Position numbers and translations under genes: made by a program
Source of the DNA: Mycolicibacterium novocastrense
Lineage (GTDB): Bacteria > Actinomycetota > Actinomycetes > Mycobacteriales > Mycobacteriaceae
DNA length: 64,000 nucleotides
Assembly: GCF_001570485.1 (NCBI RefSeq)
Contig: NZ_BCTA01000063.1
Span: 1 to 64,000 of the forward strand
Direction of reading: 5' to 3'
Notes under the pieces: model-generated
What the model saw: only the letters and a program-made list of their open reading frames with translations
Database searches by the model: none
Told to the model about the DNA's origin: nothing
Shown here: in pieces, positions 1-8,837 of the stretch
Layout: every line of letters starts with the position of its first letter
Position numbering within the stretch: position 1 is the first letter of the stretch

Positions 1-97
1 AAATGGACCTAGACAAGCCGATTTTCTCAAGCAGGACAGGCACTTCCGTGCATTACACGCCCGTCATCAACCGATCATCACGAAAGATCGAGGTTAG

Positions 98-589
98 ATG
101 ATGCCCGTGTCGACGCCGCTGAAATTCGTCGCCGTCCGCCAGGACGACCCCCTGGTGGAGCCGCTGCTGGCCGAGTTGACGGTCGAGTATTCGCAGCGCT
201 ACGGCCCGCCCCAGGACACCGTGAGCAGGTGGCTGCGCGGGCATCCGGCCGACGCGTTCGCCCCGCCGCACGGCGACCTGGTCGTCGGCCTGCTCGGCGA
301 CCGGCCGGTGACGGGCGGGGCGTTCTGCCGGTTCGACGACACCACCGCCGAGCTGAAGCGGATCTGGACCGACAGCCGGCACCGTCAACAAGGGCTGGCC
401 AAGGCGCTGCTCGTCGAACTCGAGGCCCGCATACTCGCCCGCGGGTATCGACGGGTCTACCTGACCACCGGTGACCGCCAACCCGAAGCGGAGGCGCTGT
501 ACGAGTCGGCGGGCTATGAGCGGCTGGCCGATCCGCTGCCCGCCGAGGGCGACGTCTTCCCGGTCGCGTTCGTGAAGGTGCTGGGATGA
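98..589 (+). CDS. GNAT family N-acetyltransferase
   Basis: A 163-residue single-domain GNAT protein, expected to move an acetyl group from acetyl-CoA to an amine on an unknown small molecule or protein in the cytoplasm. The acetyl-CoA pyrophosphate loop is visible at residues 94-101 (RHRQQGLA), after the acidic strand ELKRIW, and the C-terminal ALYESAGYE segment is typical of the family. Two ATG codons stand in tandem at 98 and 101; a GAGG at 90-93 lies 4 nt from the first and 7 nt from the second, so 101 may be the real start. The gene stands alone and the substrate cannot be read from sequence. Confidence 0.85.
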   Translation: MMPVSTPLKFVAVRQDDPLVEPLLAELTVEYSQRYGPPQDTVSRWLRGHPADAFAPPHGDLVVGLLGDRPVTGGAFCRFDDTTAELKRIWTDSRHRQQGLAKALLVELEARILARGYRRVYLTTGDRQPEAEALYESAGYERLADPLPAEGDVFPVAFVKVLG

Positions 590-654
590 GCTTCGTCGAG
601 CGCTGAGGGTCGTGACCGGCCTATAGGCTGGGCTGCGGTGTCGCGCGAAGCACG

Positions 655-978
655 ATGAGCCGCGCGGCACCGGGGGTGAACGTGGCGTTATCGCAGACGA
701 TGGTCGGCTGGTTGCTGGTTGCGGCCGGTCTGCTGACGTTCTTGTTCGGGGTGGCCTCGCGAGTGGTCATCGGACGGCAGCGCGAGACGAAGGCCGTGCG
801 GATCATGGTGCACACCTTCCGCCGCACGGGGGTGGCGCGCGTGCTGTTCGGCCGCTTCGAGAGCGACGTGCTCGACGACGACGAGCTCGACGCCATGATC
901 CTGATGCCGACCATCGTGATCGCGTCCGGGCTGTGCCTGACCGCGGTCTTTCTGCTCGGCTATCAAAGTCTGGTGTGA
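655..978 (+). CDS. Small conserved membrane protein
   Basis: A 107-residue protein of unknown function. Two hydrophobic segments, about residues 16-38 and 86-104, flank a polar basic-then-acidic loop (RRTGVARVLFGRFESDVLDDDELD), which suggests a two-span inner-membrane protein with a cytoplasmic loop. Codon use is normal for the host. No catalytic motif is seen. The start is uncertain: ATG 655 has no clear ribosome site, and a GTG at 676 (NVALSQ) would also keep both membrane segments. It could equally be an accessory subunit of something encoded elsewhere. Confidence 0.6.
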   Translation: MSRAAPGVNVALSQTMVGWLLVAAGLLTFLFGVASRVVIGRQRETKAVRIMVHTFRRTGVARVLFGRFESDVLDDDELDAMILMPTIVIASGLCLTAVFLLGYQSLV

Positions 979-1022
979 ACAGAGGCGGACGCTTCGCGTC
1001 GTAGCGAGATACGATATGTTGC

Positions 1023-1112
1023 ATGCCGGTCCCCGCCGAAAGCGGAAAGCACAAACGCGGCTATTTCCTCGACGGCATCGTCGCGGCACTGGCGGAGGCC
1101 GTCCGGGAGTAA
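1023..1112 (+). CDS. Possible 29-residue small protein
   Basis: A short frame from ATG 1023 to TAA 1112 encodes 29 residues, with a polar start and then an amphipathic stretch YFLDGIVAALAEAVRE. It sits in the gap between the upstream membrane protein gene and the convergent acyl-CoA-dehydrogenase-like gene. The codon choice (mostly G or C at position 3) looks coding, but a weak ribosome site and tiny length make it equally likely to be the remnant of a lost gene or chance. Confidence 0.25.
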   Translation: MPVPAESGKHKRGYFLDGIVAALAEAVRE

Positions 1113-1133
1113 GGGTGCACCTCGATCACCTGC

Positions 1134-2288
1134 TCACAACGTCGCCGCGTTGGCCGGCCGGTGCACCAGGATACGACCGGTCGACTCGAAGGACGTATCA
1201 CTGACCTGGAAATGCGCCGAGGCGGTGAACGCATCACGCAGGTGCCGTTGCAGCGGAGCGTCGTCGTAGATCGCGCTGGCGCCCGCGAGGTCGTATACGG
1301 TGCGTACGACGTCGGTGGCTGTCCGGACGCTGTGGGTGGCCGCAAGCCGCAGCTGAACCCGATCATCGGCCGTGAGCGCATCGGCTTGGCTTGCCGCCCA
1401 AGCGTTCTCGATCGCCTGATAGAACAGTGCGCGGGCCGACCGCAAGGCCGCCTCCGCGGCGGCGACCGCACCCTGTACGGTCTGGCGCTCGGCGAGTGTG
1501 CGTGACGAACCACCGGCCTTCTTCGTAGCCGCCAAACCGATGAAGCCGTCGATCGCTGCGCGCGCGTTGCCCAGCGCCGCCGCGGCGATGCTGCACGCGA
1601 AGTACCCGAAGATCGGGAAGCGGTACAGCGCACGGTTGATCACCGGCCCTTCGGTCAGGGAAAGCACCCGGTCGGCGGGCACGAACACATCGGCCGCAAC
1701 GGCGTCGTCGCTGCCGGTTCCGCGCAAGCCCAGAGTGTGCCAGGTATCGATGATCTCGAGATCCGCGACGGGGATGGCCACCACCGAGTGCTCGGGACCC
1801 TCATCGACGATGCATCCACCGAAGAACATGCCGGAGTGGTTGACTCCGCTGCAGAACTGCCACCGGCCGGTTACTTTGACCCCTCCGGGCACGCGTTGTG
1901 CCCTGCCTCGCGGTGCCCAGACGCCGGCGGCGACGCCGATTCCGTTGCCGAAGAACGTGGTTCGGCTGCTCTCGGGCATATACGCCTGCAGGAGGCTGCT
2001 TGCGGTCGCGATCGACACGCACCATCCGACCGACGCATTGCCGCGAGCGATCGTTTCCGCGCACCGCAGCGACGTGCCGGGGTCGAGTTCGAGCCCGTCG
2101 GTCTCGATCGGTGCGCCCGCGCGCAGCAATCCGGACACGGCGAGTTCGGTGAGCACCTGGTTGGGTAGTCGCCGGTGGCAGTCGATGACGGCGGCCATGC
2201 TCGCGGCCGTGTCGGCGATGCGTGTCGCGGTTGCTTGCAGGTGCTCCGTTCCGTTGGTGGGCAGCATTGCGGCATGGGGGTAGGTCAT
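1134..2288 (-). CDS. Acyl-CoA dehydrogenase / HsaA-like flavoprotein
   Basis: A 384-residue protein with the acyl-CoA dehydrogenase fold: N-terminal helical region, middle beta domain (WQFCSGVNHSGMFFGG, then GLRGTGSDDAVAADVFVPADRV) and C-terminal four-helix bundle. The GLRGTGS and VPADRV motifs and the absence of a clear catalytic-base glutamate in the helical domain fit the branch that includes flavin-dependent monooxygenase oxygenase components (HsaA, DszC-like) as well as true dehydrogenases. The family uses FAD or reduced FMN with a partner reductase; none is encoded beside it. It is transcribed alone on the minus strand. Substrate unknown. Confidence 0.8.
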   Translation of the reverse strand: MTYPHAAMLPTNGTEHLQATATRIADTAASMAAVIDCHRRLPNQVLTELAVSGLLRAGAPIETDGLELDPGTSLRCAETIARGNASVGWCVSIATASSLLQAYMPESSRTTFFGNGIGVAAGVWAPRGRAQRVPGGVKVTGRWQFCSGVNHSGMFFGGCIVDEGPEHSVVAIPVADLEIIDTWHTLGLRGTGSDDAVAADVFVPADRVLSLTEGPVINRALYRFPIFGYFACSIAAAALGNARAAIDGFIGLAATKKAGGSSRTLAERQTVQGAVAAAEAALRSARALFYQAIENAWAASQADALTADDRVQLRLAATHSVRTATDVVRTVYDLAGASAIYDDAPLQRHLRDAFTASAHFQVSDTSFESTGRILVHRPANAATL

Positions 2289-2449
2289 CAGGGCCTCGCT
2301 GATCAGAAATATCGAGAACCACCGGGGGGCGGTTCATTCGCCGAGTTGGTCAGTTGGTGAACCACGAGACCGCGGTTCTCATGACTGGGCGGTCGGGTGG
2401 CTCTGAGGACAACGACGACTGCGGACGCCGAATGGTTCGACCGAGCTGT

Positions 2450-3187
2450 TCAGCTTTTTGCGGCGGCTCGTTCGGCCGCGTCGCGAATCGACCCGCGCCA
2501 TACCGGTCCGTGCCCGGGCAGCAGCACCTCGGCATCCAGTAGGCCGAGCGCGGACAGGCTGCGCACGCAGCCGTCCTGGTCGTGGTTGAAGAGCCCGGGC
2601 AGAAGCTGCGGCCCTCCGCGTGTCGACAGCGGGTGCCCGGTGACCAGCGCATCGCCGCTCACCAGCAGGCCGTCGACCAGAAACGAACAATGTCCGCCGG
2701 TGTGACCCGGCGTCGGGATGGCCATCGGCTTGCCGGGCAGAGTTGCCGCCACCTGCTCGGTCAGGGCCTGCGCGGTGGGTATGCCGTCGCGCACCATGCC
2801 GCCCTTGCGGGTGATCGCCACCGACCACGTGAGATAACGCGGCCGCCAGATGTGCTTGGCGATGTCGGCCGGAGAGGCTTGTTCGAGGTACTCCCGCTTG
2901 GCGTGGCCCACTTCGGCGGCGTGGCAGTAGACCGGGATGCCGTAGGTCTCGGCGAACCAGATAGCCGAGCCGAAGTGGTCGATGTGGGCGTGGGTCAACA
3001 GGATTGCGCGCAGATCGTTGACCCCGAAGCCGAGCTCGCGCAGCGATGCGAGCACGTCGTCGCGGCTGCCGGGAAACCCCGCGTCGATCAACATGACGCC
3101 CGTGCCGTCGGTCACGAGCGTCCAGTTGACGAGCTCGGTGAACCCGAAATGGACGGTGTCGGAGATGGCGCTCAAGCGTGCTGCCAT
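2450..3187 (-). CDS. MBL-fold metallo-hydrolase (Rv0406c-like)
   Basis: A 245-residue metallo-beta-lactamase-fold hydrolase. All metal-binding motifs are present: THAHIDH at residues 65-71, GHTGGH at 161-166, SGDA at 177-180 and the late GHGPVW at 225-230, so it should hold two metal ions. The beta-lactamase name is only structural; likely substrates are esters or thioesters of small molecules. It is divergent from fgd1 with only 34 bp between start codons, the same arrangement as Rv0406c/Rv0407 in M. tuberculosis. A TAGACT -10 box lies 6 nt before the ATG, suggesting a leaderless transcript. Confidence 0.88.
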   Translation of the reverse strand: MAARLSAISDTVHFGFTELVNWTLVTDGTGVMLIDAGFPGSRDDVLASLRELGFGVNDLRAILLTHAHIDHFGSAIWFAETYGIPVYCHAAEVGHAKREYLEQASPADIAKHIWRPRYLTWSVAITRKGGMVRDGIPTAQALTEQVAATLPGKPMAIPTPGHTGGHCSFLVDGLLVSGDALVTGHPLSTRGGPQLLPGLFNHDQDGCVRSLSALGLLDAEVLLPGHGPVWRGSIRDAAERAAAKS

Positions 3188-3193
3188 GTCGTG

Positions 3194-3199
3194 AGTCTA
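3194..3199 (-). promoter_or_regulatory. -10 box of a probable leaderless promoter
   Basis: TAGACT read on the minus strand, 6 nt before the ATG at 3187 of the metallo-hydrolase. A TANNNT box at this distance places the transcription start at or next to the start codon. No convincing -35 element is visible. Confidence 0.45.
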
Positions 3200-3221
3200 G
3201 GCAAGGGAGTAGAAACGAGTC

Positions 3222-4232
3222 GTGGCTGAACTCAAACTCGGATACAAGGCGTCGGCGGAGCAGTTCGCGCCGCGGGAACTGGTCGAGCTGGCTGTGGCGG
3301 CAGAAGAGCACGGCATGGACAGCGCGACCGTCAGCGATCACTTCCAGCCGTGGCGTCATGAGGGTGGCCACGCGCCGTTCTCGCTGGCGTGGATCACCGC
3401 GGTCGGCGAGCGCACCAAGAACCTCGTCCTCGGGACGTCGGTGCTGACCCCGACGTTCCGGTACAACCCGGCGGTCATCGCACAAGCGTTCGCGACCATG
3501 AGCTGCCTGTATCCGAACCGGATCTTCCTCGGCGTGGGCACCGGGGAGGCGCTCAACGAGATCGCCACCGGGTACGAGGGCGACTGGCCCGAGTTCAAGG
3601 AGCGCTTCGCTCGGTTGCGGGAGTCGGTCAAGCTGATGCGCGAGTTGTGGCTGGGCGACCGGGTCGACTTCGAGGGCGAGTACTACCGCACGAAGGGTGC
3701 CTCGATCTACGACGTGCCCGAGGACGGTGTGCCGGTGTACATCGCCGCGGGCGGGCCGGTGGTGGCCAAGTACGCCGGCCGCGCGGGTGACGGCTTCATC
3801 TGCACCAGCGGCAAGGGCGAGGAGCTCTACAAGGACAAGCTGATCCCCGCGGTGCGCGAGGGCGCGGAGGCCGCCGGACGCGACCCCGACAGCATCGACC
3901 GGATGATCGAGATCAAGATCTCCTACGACACCGATCCCGAGTTGGCGTTGGAGAACACCCGGTTCTGGGCGCCGTTGTCGCTGACCGCCGAACAGAAGCA
4001 CTCCATCGACGATCCGATCGAGATGGAGAAGGCCGCCGACGAGCTGCCCATCGAGCAGGTCGCCAAGCGCTGGATCGTGGCGTCGGATCCCGATGAAGCC
4101 GTCGAGAAGGTGAAGGACTACGTCGACTGGGGGCTCAACCACCTGGTGTTCCACGCCCCGGGTCACGATCAGCGCCGGTTCCTCGAACTGTTCCAGCGCG
4201 ACCTCGAGCCGCGTCTGCGTCGTCTGGGCTAG
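3222..4232 (+). CDS. fgd1: F420-dependent glucose-6-phosphate dehydrogenase
   Basis: A 336-residue luciferase-like (TIM-barrel) oxidoreductase that oxidises glucose-6-phosphate to 6-phosphogluconolactone and reduces coenzyme F420, the main source of reduced F420 in mycobacteria. The protein is nearly collinear with remembered M. tuberculosis Fgd1 (MAELKLGYKASAEQFAPREL start, SDHFQPWRH, GTGEALNE, KYAGRAGDGFICTSGKGEE, and the FHAPGHDQRRFLELF end), with no gaps. The start is GTG 3222. The His and Trp of the SDHFQPW segment are the known active-site and F420-contact residues. It shares a 34-bp divergent promoter region with the metallo-hydrolase. The following gene begins 27 bp downstream. Confidence 0.97.
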   Translation: MAELKLGYKASAEQFAPRELVELAVAAEEHGMDSATVSDHFQPWRHEGGHAPFSLAWITAVGERTKNLVLGTSVLTPTFRYNPAVIAQAFATMSCLYPNRIFLGVGTGEALNEIATGYEGDWPEFKERFARLRESVKLMRELWLGDRVDFEGEYYRTKGASIYDVPEDGVPVYIAAGGPVVAKYAGRAGDGFICTSGKGEELYKDKLIPAVREGAEAAGRDPDSIDRMIEIKISYDTDPELALENTRFWAPLSLTAEQKHSIDDPIEMEKAADELPIEQVAKRWIVASDPDEAVEKVKDYVDWGLNHLVFHAPGHDQRRFLELFQRDLEPRLRRLG

Positions 4233-4259
4233 ATCGCACGAGAACCGTAAGCACACAAC

Positions 4260-5231
4260 ATGATTCGAGTGCCGGCGACGGTTCTCGGCGTGCTTGCATT
4301 CGCGTTGGCGTTCGCCGGGCTGGTGTCGCGCTACCTGCCGGTCGACAGCGAAGTCGTGCTGGTGCTGGCCGCGGCGTCGCCCTACCTGAGCGCAGCGGGG
4401 ATCGCGTCGATGGTGCTGTTCGCGGTGGCGCGGCGGTGGGCGGCGACGATCGTGGCCGCGGGTCTGTGTGTGGTGATGATCGCGGTGCTGGCACCGCGTT
4501 ATCTCGGGCCCGAGGAGACCGGTGTTCCGACGGTCGCGCTGCGGGTGCTCACCGCCAATCTCGGAATGGGAGGCGCCGACGCGGGGGCGGTGGTGGAGTT
4601 GGCGTCATCGGCGGCCGATGTCCTGGTGGTACAGGAGATGACCCCGCAAGTGGCCGAAGCCATGTCGGGTGCCGGACTCGACACGATCTTCGGCCACCGG
4701 GTGATCGAGCCGCGCCCGTCGGCCGATGGGATCGGGGTGTGGAGTCGAAATCCGATCGTGGCCTCCGGCACCGTCGACGGCTACCAGATGCCGATGCTGA
4801 GCACTCGGATCCGGGTTCCCGGGGTGAGATTCGACGTCACCGTGCTCGCGGTTCATCTGGCCGCTCCGTGGGTGCAGCCGCTGCGCTGGTTTCAGAACGA
4901 CATCGCGCGGTTGCCCGAGACGCTGCGGAAGTTGGCGGACAGCGCTGGCTCCGGTGCGGTCATCGTGGCGGGCGACCTCAACGCGACCTACGACATGCGT
5001 CCGTTCCGGCTCTTGCTGGACGAGGGCTACCGCGACGCCGCCGAACAGGCCGGCGCGGGCCTGACCCGCAGCTACCCGAGCAGGCCGTGGCTGCCGTCGG
5101 TGGTCGGGATCGACCATGTCCTGCTGCGCAATTGCGCAGCCTCGTCGGCGTACACCGTGGAGGTGCCCGGATCCGATCACCGTGGGCTCGCAGCCGTCGT
5201 CGACATTCCCGCGGACCCGACCGCCAGCTGA
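4260..5231 (+). CDS. Membrane-anchored endonuclease/exonuclease/phosphatase family protein
   Basis: A 323-residue protein with three N-terminal membrane segments (about residues 4-24, 33-55 and 61-78) and an EEP-fold catalytic domain. All expected catalytic positions are present: N100, E126, H199, GDLN at 238-241, D285-H286 and SDH at 305-307. In actinobacteria such membrane EEP proteins include VanJ-like lipid-phosphate hydrolases, so a phosphoester or lipid-pyrophosphate substrate at the membrane is more likely than DNA. It lies 27 bp after fgd1 and is the first gene of the accessory block; it could recycle lipid carrier for the polysaccharide genes, but that is inference. Confidence 0.82.
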   Translation: MIRVPATVLGVLAFALAFAGLVSRYLPVDSEVVLVLAAASPYLSAAGIASMVLFAVARRWAATIVAAGLCVVMIAVLAPRYLGPEETGVPTVALRVLTANLGMGGADAGAVVELASSAADVLVVQEMTPQVAEAMSGAGLDTIFGHRVIEPRPSADGIGVWSRNPIVASGTVDGYQMPMLSTRIRVPGVRFDVTVLAVHLAAPWVQPLRWFQNDIARLPETLRKLADSAGSGAVIVAGDLNATYDMRPFRLLLDEGYRDAAEQAGAGLTRSYPSRPWLPSVVGIDHVLLRNCAASSAYTVEVPGSDHRGLAAVVDIPADPTAS

Positions 5232-5241
5232 ACGTCGCGTC

Positions 5242-7203
5242 TCACGGATTAAGGCGCCGCCGGAGTGCCAGCCATCCGGCGGCGATGGCCAGCGCAACCA
5301 GAACGGCCACACCCGCGGCGATCCATCCCCAGTGGCGGTTTGAGCTGTCGTCTGCGGCGACGGCGTTCTGCGCCACCACGTCGCTGCGGATCGCCACGTC
5401 GGTGGGTGTGCCCTGCGCCCCTGCCGCCAGCACATCTCCGGTCAGACCAGACCAGCCACCGGGCAAGCCCTCGATGTAGCCGATCAGCGGATCGACCAGC
5501 GGCCAGGCGGCGGTGGTGGTGACGAGCACGACCGGCCGGTCGCGCGGTGTGTCGGCGAACGCCTGGACCGAGCCCACTCCACGTTCGACATCGACACGCA
5601 GATTGTCGCCGTCCACCCTGATCGCCGAGCCTTCACCGCTGACCGGAGGATTCAGATCCGTCTGTTTGAGCCCTGCCGAACTCGCCACGATCAACGCAGG
5701 TTGGTCCGACGCCGCGGCCGACTTCAGTTCGACGACACGGGGGATGAGCTCGACGCTGGACACGCGGGCCATCGCCACGAGAACCCTGGCGGCATAGTCG
5801 AGTTGGTTGGGGGAGCTGCCGTCGAGCGCGACGAGGAACGCGGGCATCAATCCCGACGGGAGAGCGGCGAACCCGCCGCGGGCTGCGCCGCCACGAGTAA
5901 CGGTCAGCGTCGACTCTTCATCGATCTGGAACGTCAACGGCGCGATCATCGAGGAACACAGAAAGCGCGGCGTGTACGTCACGGTGAGAGTCAACGTCAG
6001 ACGTTCGCCGAACTGGTCGCTCGGTACGTCGAAGGCGGTGTCGACGCGGCCGCTGGTGTCGAGTTCGGCGCTGTGCACCACGTCGTCGTTGGCTCGAACG
6101 ACCAGCGTCGCCACGTCGTCACCGTCGACCGGGGTGTAATCGGCAAGCAGGTGCACCCTGACTTTTTCCAGACGGCCGCCGCCCAAGGCCGCCCGGTCCA
6201 CGCCGACGGTCAGGTCCGAGGTACGCAGTACCTCGTCTTTTCCCTCCATGCTCAACTCGCCGAACGTCACGGTGTCCCCCGAGCGGTCGGTGGGCGACAC
6301 CGCCTGGTCTACCCGCGCAGCGGTGGTCTGCGCCATCGACTGGAGATCGTCACGTAGCAGTGCGACTTGCGCGGTGAGTTGGTCGCCGCGCCCGGAGAGC
6401 CGCAGGTACGTCTCGGTCGTGCCGGGATTGGTCAGGGTCAGCCCCGCCGTTCCGCGTTCGACGGCGATCGCGCGCGTCAGTTGCCCCGCAGCCGGCGGCG
6501 GGGTGTCGCGCGGCTTGTTGGCGACAGTGATCGATACGGGCTGCGGTTGGTAGGCCCGTTCGACGGCGGACGCGAGCGCCAGTACGGCCTCCTGTTCGGA
6601 TCGGTCGGCGTCACCGGGCGCGTATATCGTGAGCCGCTGCAGCACCGGCGCGAAGAAGGTGTCGACGGTGGTCGGTGGCGGTTCTGCACCGGCGTAGATG
6701 GTGGTCAATTGGCTGATGTGAAGCTCCTGGCCCGGACCGCAGATCTGTCCCTCGCCGGTGTTCTGCCGGACGGTGAACGACAGCGTCAGCGGTGAACTCG
6801 TCGACGGAGCCTGCGAGAGATCGACATCGAAGGGGACGACGGCTTGGTCAGGGGATACCGTGGGTAGGTTTACCGCGCCCAGGAAGGTGCCTCGGGCGTC
6901 TTCGATCTCGACAAAGCCTGGCCCGAAGTTCACCGGGGCATGGATCTGTCCCTGGAGTCGGCGCGGCGTGAAGCCAGCCGGTAGGGGCATTCGGAAGTCT
7001 TGGTTGGTGTTGGCGCTGACGAATCTGACGTCGCTGGGCAGGCCGAGCGACGACCACGACAGCCGGAGATCTTCGGCGCCAGGTGCCGGGGGCGGATCGG
7101 GTTGCGCTGACGCGGCGGGGGCGACGAGGGCAGCAGCGGCCGCTACCGGAATCGTCAGCAGCAAAACCGCGGACACCGCGGCGAGAAGGGAACCGCGTTT
7201 CAC
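5242..7203 (-). CDS. BcsB-like secreted, membrane-anchored polysaccharide protein (copy 1)
   Basis: A 653-residue exported protein with the layout of the cellulose synthase regulatory subunit BcsB: signal peptide (KR, long hydrophobic stretch, ASA-Q cleavage site), repeated beta-sandwich and alpha/beta units in the extracytoplasmic part, and one C-terminal membrane helix followed by LRRRLNP. The frame is open back to a GTG at 7314, but the GTG at 7203 is chosen because it has an upstream GAGG and begins the signal peptide directly. It is paralogous to the protein at 27816-29822 (shared LRLSW/FGWQQLG region, QICGPG/DVCDPL segment, ADYTPVD/ANYTPVD, FAALPSG/FAALPQG, PPTDV-type end). No BcsA-type GT2 synthase is nearby, so it may serve another polysaccharide. 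It points away from the Wzz-like gene. Confidence 0.78.
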   Translation of the reverse strand: MKRGSLLAAVSAVLLLTIPVAAAAALVAPAASAQPDPPPAPGAEDLRLSWSSLGLPSDVRFVSANTNQDFRMPLPAGFTPRRLQGQIHAPVNFGPGFVEIEDARGTFLGAVNLPTVSPDQAVVPFDVDLSQAPSTSSPLTLSFTVRQNTGEGQICGPGQELHISQLTTIYAGAEPPPTTVDTFFAPVLQRLTIYAPGDADRSEQEAVLALASAVERAYQPQPVSITVANKPRDTPPPAAGQLTRAIAVERGTAGLTLTNPGTTETYLRLSGRGDQLTAQVALLRDDLQSMAQTTAARVDQAVSPTDRSGDTVTFGELSMEGKDEVLRTSDLTVGVDRAALGGGRLEKVRVHLLADYTPVDGDDVATLVVRANDDVVHSAELDTSGRVDTAFDVPSDQFGERLTLTLTVTYTPRFLCSSMIAPLTFQIDEESTLTVTRGGAARGGFAALPSGLMPAFLVALDGSSPNQLDYAARVLVAMARVSSVELIPRVVELKSAAASDQPALIVASSAGLKQTDLNPPVSGEGSAIRVDGDNLRVDVERGVGSVQAFADTPRDRPVVLVTTTAAWPLVDPLIGYIEGLPGGWSGLTGDVLAAGAQGTPTDVAIRSDVVAQNAVAADDSSNRHWGWIAAGVAVLVALAIAAGWLALRRRLNP

Positions 7204-7532
7204 GAGTTCGCCTCGGCAGGCGAACCGACCGATAGCGCTTGCGCATACGCGGTGGGCCGGACACCCGGCGCTGGTGGTGACGGACGCGGGGTAACCAGGT
7301 ACACGGAATCTCACTTTCGAGTCGTCCGCGGTTCGCTCGGTCGGATGCTACCCGGGGAAGCGGCGCGGTGATCGGCATCCGAGATCAGAAGGTGACCTTC
7401 GCTCGATATGTCCGTCAATCGACCCCAGGTTTCGTTGCGTTATTCTCGGCGAAGTGGAGCCTTGGGGGGCGCGCCGGCGTCCCCGGATCGCTCTGCGGCG
7501 CGGAGCGTGCCGTTTACGATCGGAGCGCATTG
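7204..7532. promoter_or_regulatory. Divergent intergenic region at the left end of the polysaccharide island
   Basis: 329 bp between the divergent BcsB-like (minus) and Wzz-like (plus) genes. On the plus strand TATTCT at 7441-7446 could be a -10 box, giving a leader of about 80 nt for the Wzz-like gene. On the minus strand TAGCAT (7346-7351) is a possible -10, giving a leader of about 135 nt before GTG 7203. No gene, riboswitch or clear operator was recognised. Confidence 0.4.
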
Positions 7533-8837
7533 ATGGTGGCGGGTGACTCGATCGCATCGTCGGGCGCAACGGTGGCGCGGGCGCGTCGCGAATGGCTCGC
7601 GAAACTTCTGATCGGTGCCGTCATCGGAGCTCTCATCGGCGCAATCGCCGGATGGCTCGTATTTCGCACTGCGGCAACGGAATCAACGGCGACCGCATAT
7701 GTTCGGTTGCTGCAACCCGTCGATCTGACGGCGGTGGCGGCGAGCGCATCGCAGACCACCCCGGACACCATGGACAACGTTCGCAGGTACGTGACAGGCG
7801 AGGTCGCGTTCCTGTCGGGCAACGGATTTGCCCAGGTGGTAGCGCGCAAGGTAGGGCAGTCCGAACCGGTCGAGCTCGAGATCGAGCACGATGACGATTC
7901 CGCGGTCGTCGGTATCTCGAGCAGTTCCGACGACGGGGACGCCGCACGCCGAATCGTGCAGGCCGCTGTCGACGTCTATGCAGAGAACCTCGAGCAGCGG
8001 GTCGACGGGGAATTGCGCACGATCATCCCAGCCTTCAGTGAATGGGAGCGGGCAGCACGTGAATCCGGCAATGTCGGTCGCGCACAGGAAATCCAGCGGC
8101 TACGAGAAAACGTTTTGTTGCAAGCCGACTCGAGTTCGATGGTGATCCTGCAGACCCCGACCGTGAACTCGGCGAGCGGCAGTGACTGGTTGATGGGGGC
8201 GCTACTCGGCGCCGTCGTGGGTGGTGCCGTAGTGCCGCTGGCAATGAATTCCCGCCGACGTCGGGCCGGCCGGGTGACGACCTTCGATGACCTAGCCGAT
8301 TTCGTGGACGGGACTTTCTACCCGGCGGTGGAGGTAGGGCAAAGTCGAGATCCGTTCCGGGACAGAGCGGGGGCAACGCTGGCAAGGACGCTCTACGCGC
8401 AGTGTCCCTCTCATGGACAGAGCCGGGTCGTTGTGCTGATCGGCGCATCGGCGACGTCACCTACGCCGGTCGTGTTGACTTTGTTCGAATTTGCCGCCGG
8501 GGAACGGGGACCGACGAGAACCATCACGCTGGCGCGAGACGATAGCGCGGCGCTTGCACCCGCCGGGGAGGCCGCCACCGTACTCATCGACGCCGGCACG
8601 ATCGGTACCTCCCGGCGGATACCAGAGGCAATCGCGCTGGCGACAGTGGTGGTCGTTGTGGCCGAGATCGGTGTCGACACCGTGACTCAGGTTCTCACTG
8701 TGCGCGCTTCGGTGCCGGCGCAGACGCCCGTCTGGTCCGTGCTCACCTACCGGCCCCGGGGACGACCCGGCAGTACCGGTCGTCACGAATCGCGGACAGT
8801 CCGCACCGACAATGGGGACACGGACGGCCGGCCATGA
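7533..8837 (+). CDS. Wzz-like chain-length protein with degenerate kinase-like cytoplasmic domain
   Basis: A 434-residue protein with the co-polymerase layout: membrane helix at about 24-44, an extracytoplasmic region, second helix at 218-238, a basic RRRR stop-transfer, then about 195 cytoplasmic residues. The tail resembles a BY-kinase/ParA-like fold (strand VVVLIGASATSP where a P-loop would be; VLIDAG at 350-355 in the Walker B place), but the P-loop lacks the GKS/T signature and there is no C-terminal tyrosine cluster, so ATP hydrolysis is not expected. The frame extends back to 7368, but ATG 7533 with GGAG upstream is a better start and puts the first membrane helix near the N terminus. 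It overlaps the next gene by 4 nt. Likely controls chain length or scaffolds assembly. Confidence 0.75.
   Translation: MVAGDSIASSGATVARARREWLAKLLIGAVIGALIGAIAGWLVFRTAATESTATAYVRLLQPVDLTAVAASASQTTPDTMDNVRRYVTGEVAFLSGNGFAQVVARKVGQSEPVELEIEHDDDSAVVGISSSSDDGDAARRIVQAAVDVYAENLEQRVDGELRTIIPAFSEWERAARESGNVGRAQEIQRLRENVLLQADSSSMVILQTPTVNSASGSDWLMGALLGAVVGGAVVPLAMNSRRRRAGRVTTFDDLADFVDGTFYPAVEVGQSRDPFRDRAGATLARTLYAQCPSHGQSRVVVLIGASATSPTPVVLTLFEFAAGERGPTRTITLARDDSAALAPAGEAATVLIDAGTIGTSRRIPEAIALATVVVVVAEIGVDTVTQVLTVRASVPAQTPVWSVLTYRPRGRPGSTGRHESRTVRTDNGDTDGRP

Noticed and set aside
53..670. Minus-strand open frame over the first gene
   Set aside because: Antisense of the GNAT gene, with no recognisable domain.
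2379..4256. A 625-residue open frame on the minus strand
   Set aside because: It is the antisense of fgd1 and part of the metallo-hydrolase in another frame; Arg- and Pro-rich with no domain, a usual shadow in high-GC DNA.
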